From Alphaproteobacteria bacterium (GTDB taxonomy: Bacteria; Pseudomonadota; Alphaproteobacteria; GCA-2731375), in the NCBI GenBank assembly GCA_030746295.1, contig JASLMY010000253.1, forward strand, positions 1 to 6,753: a DNA stretch of 6,753 nucleotides. The letters are read 5' to 3'. The position numbers and the translations under genes were made by a program. Every line of letters begins with the position of its first letter. Positions within the stretch are counted from its first letter, which is position 1. The notes beneath the pieces are model-generated. The model worked only from the letters and a program-made list of their open reading frames with translations. It searched no databases and was not told the DNA's origin. Below are positions 6,555 to 6,753 of this stretch, piece by piece.

Positions 6555-6572
6555 TTGGTACTAAAATACCAA
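6555..6572. promoter_or_regulatory. Palindromic operator 2, probable autoregulatory Rrf2/BadM site
   Basis: TTGGTACTAAAATACCAA has perfect six-base inverted arms TTGGTA / TACCAA around CTAAAA, and TAAT/ATTA extends it on both sides with one base of slippage. It starts two bases after the TATAAT box and covers the expected transcription start, the classic position for autorepression. The core matches operator 1 upstream of badD at 12 of 14 bases. Confidence 0.75.
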
Positions 6573-6612
6573 ATTAGCGATTCGTGCCGTTTTCGAGGAT
6601 CGGCGAGAGGCC

Positions 6613-6753
6613 ATGCGGCTACAGAAATCATCGCAGTTCGCGCTCTACGCCGTCCTGGAGCTGGCGAGCGACCCGGCGCGCCAGCGCTCCACCGCCGAGA
6701 TCGCCGAGACATACGGCATCTCCAGCCATCACCTGGCAAAGGTGATGCGCATG
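6613..6753 (+). CDS. badM: Rrf2-family transcriptional regulator, BadM-like (N-terminal part, cut by window end)
   Basis: The 47 codons present begin MRLQKSSQFALYAVLELA and continue with the winged helix-turn-helix segment STAEIAETYGISSHHLAKVMRM (26-47). This is the standard N-terminus of Rrf2 regulators (compare NsrR/IscR 'Y.LRA...LA' and 'I....I...YL.KI...L'). The region that would hold or lack the Fe-S-binding cysteines lies beyond the window, so cluster sensing cannot be judged. AGAGG lies only two bases before the ATG and GAGGAT at about 6595-6600, so the ribosome-binding site is not ideal. BadM of R. palustris is an Rrf2-family repressor of badDEFGAB. The neighbouring BadL-like gene, the bad operon 1.7 kb away and the shared operator support the same identity. 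An unrelated Rrf2 protein is the main alternative. Confidence 0.78.
   Translation, partial: MRLQKSSQFALYAVLELASDPARQRSTAEIAETYGISSHHLAKVMRM

Noticed and set aside
6479..6739. Minus-strand 86-codon frame across the Rrf2 promoter and start
   Set aside because: Antisense to the Rrf2 coding start and the regulatory palindrome, with no recognisable motif.

Overview
The window is GC-rich DNA with tightly packed, translationally coupled genes. It looks like an alphaproteobacterium that degrades aromatic compounds without oxygen, of the Rhodopseudomonas / Magnetospirillum kind. The exact genus cannot be read from the sequence. The main content is a four-gene minus-strand operon for an ATP-dependent class I benzoyl-CoA reductase, in the order badD-badE-badF-badG (equivalent to bcrC-B-A-D of Thauera). 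This enzyme dearomatises benzoyl-CoA, the central intermediate of anaerobic aromatic catabolism.

Layout: positions 1-240 hold the decayed 3' part of a DUF559-type gene. Positions 241-299 hold a hairpin-forming dispersed repeat. Positions 328-4940 (minus strand) are badG, badF, badE and badD, joined by overlaps or a 1-nt gap. Positions 4941-5221 are a divergent regulatory region. Three genes then run on the plus strand: a type II haloacid dehalogenase-like HAD hydrolase (5222-5932), a GNAT acetyltransferase resembling BadL (6051-6509), and the first 47 codons of an Rrf2-family regulator resembling BadM (from 6613, cut by the window end).

The most interesting signal is a pair of nearly identical palindromes, GGTACTGGAATACC at 4998-5011 and GGTACTAAAATACC at 6557-6570 (12 of 14 bases identical). 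One overlaps the predicted badD promoter. The other sits directly after the TATAAT box of the Rrf2 gene. This is the pattern expected if the Rrf2 protein represses both itself and the reductase operon. In Rhodopseudomonas palustris, BadM (Rrf2 family) represses badDEFGAB, and BadL (GNAT) acetylates aminobenzoates to make the acetamidobenzoates that relieve BadM repression. The window therefore appears to hold a compact sensor-plus-enzyme module: ligand-making enzyme, repressor, two operators and target operon. The new elements are a dehalogenase-like gene placed between target and regulator, and the absence of badA/badB immediately after badG.
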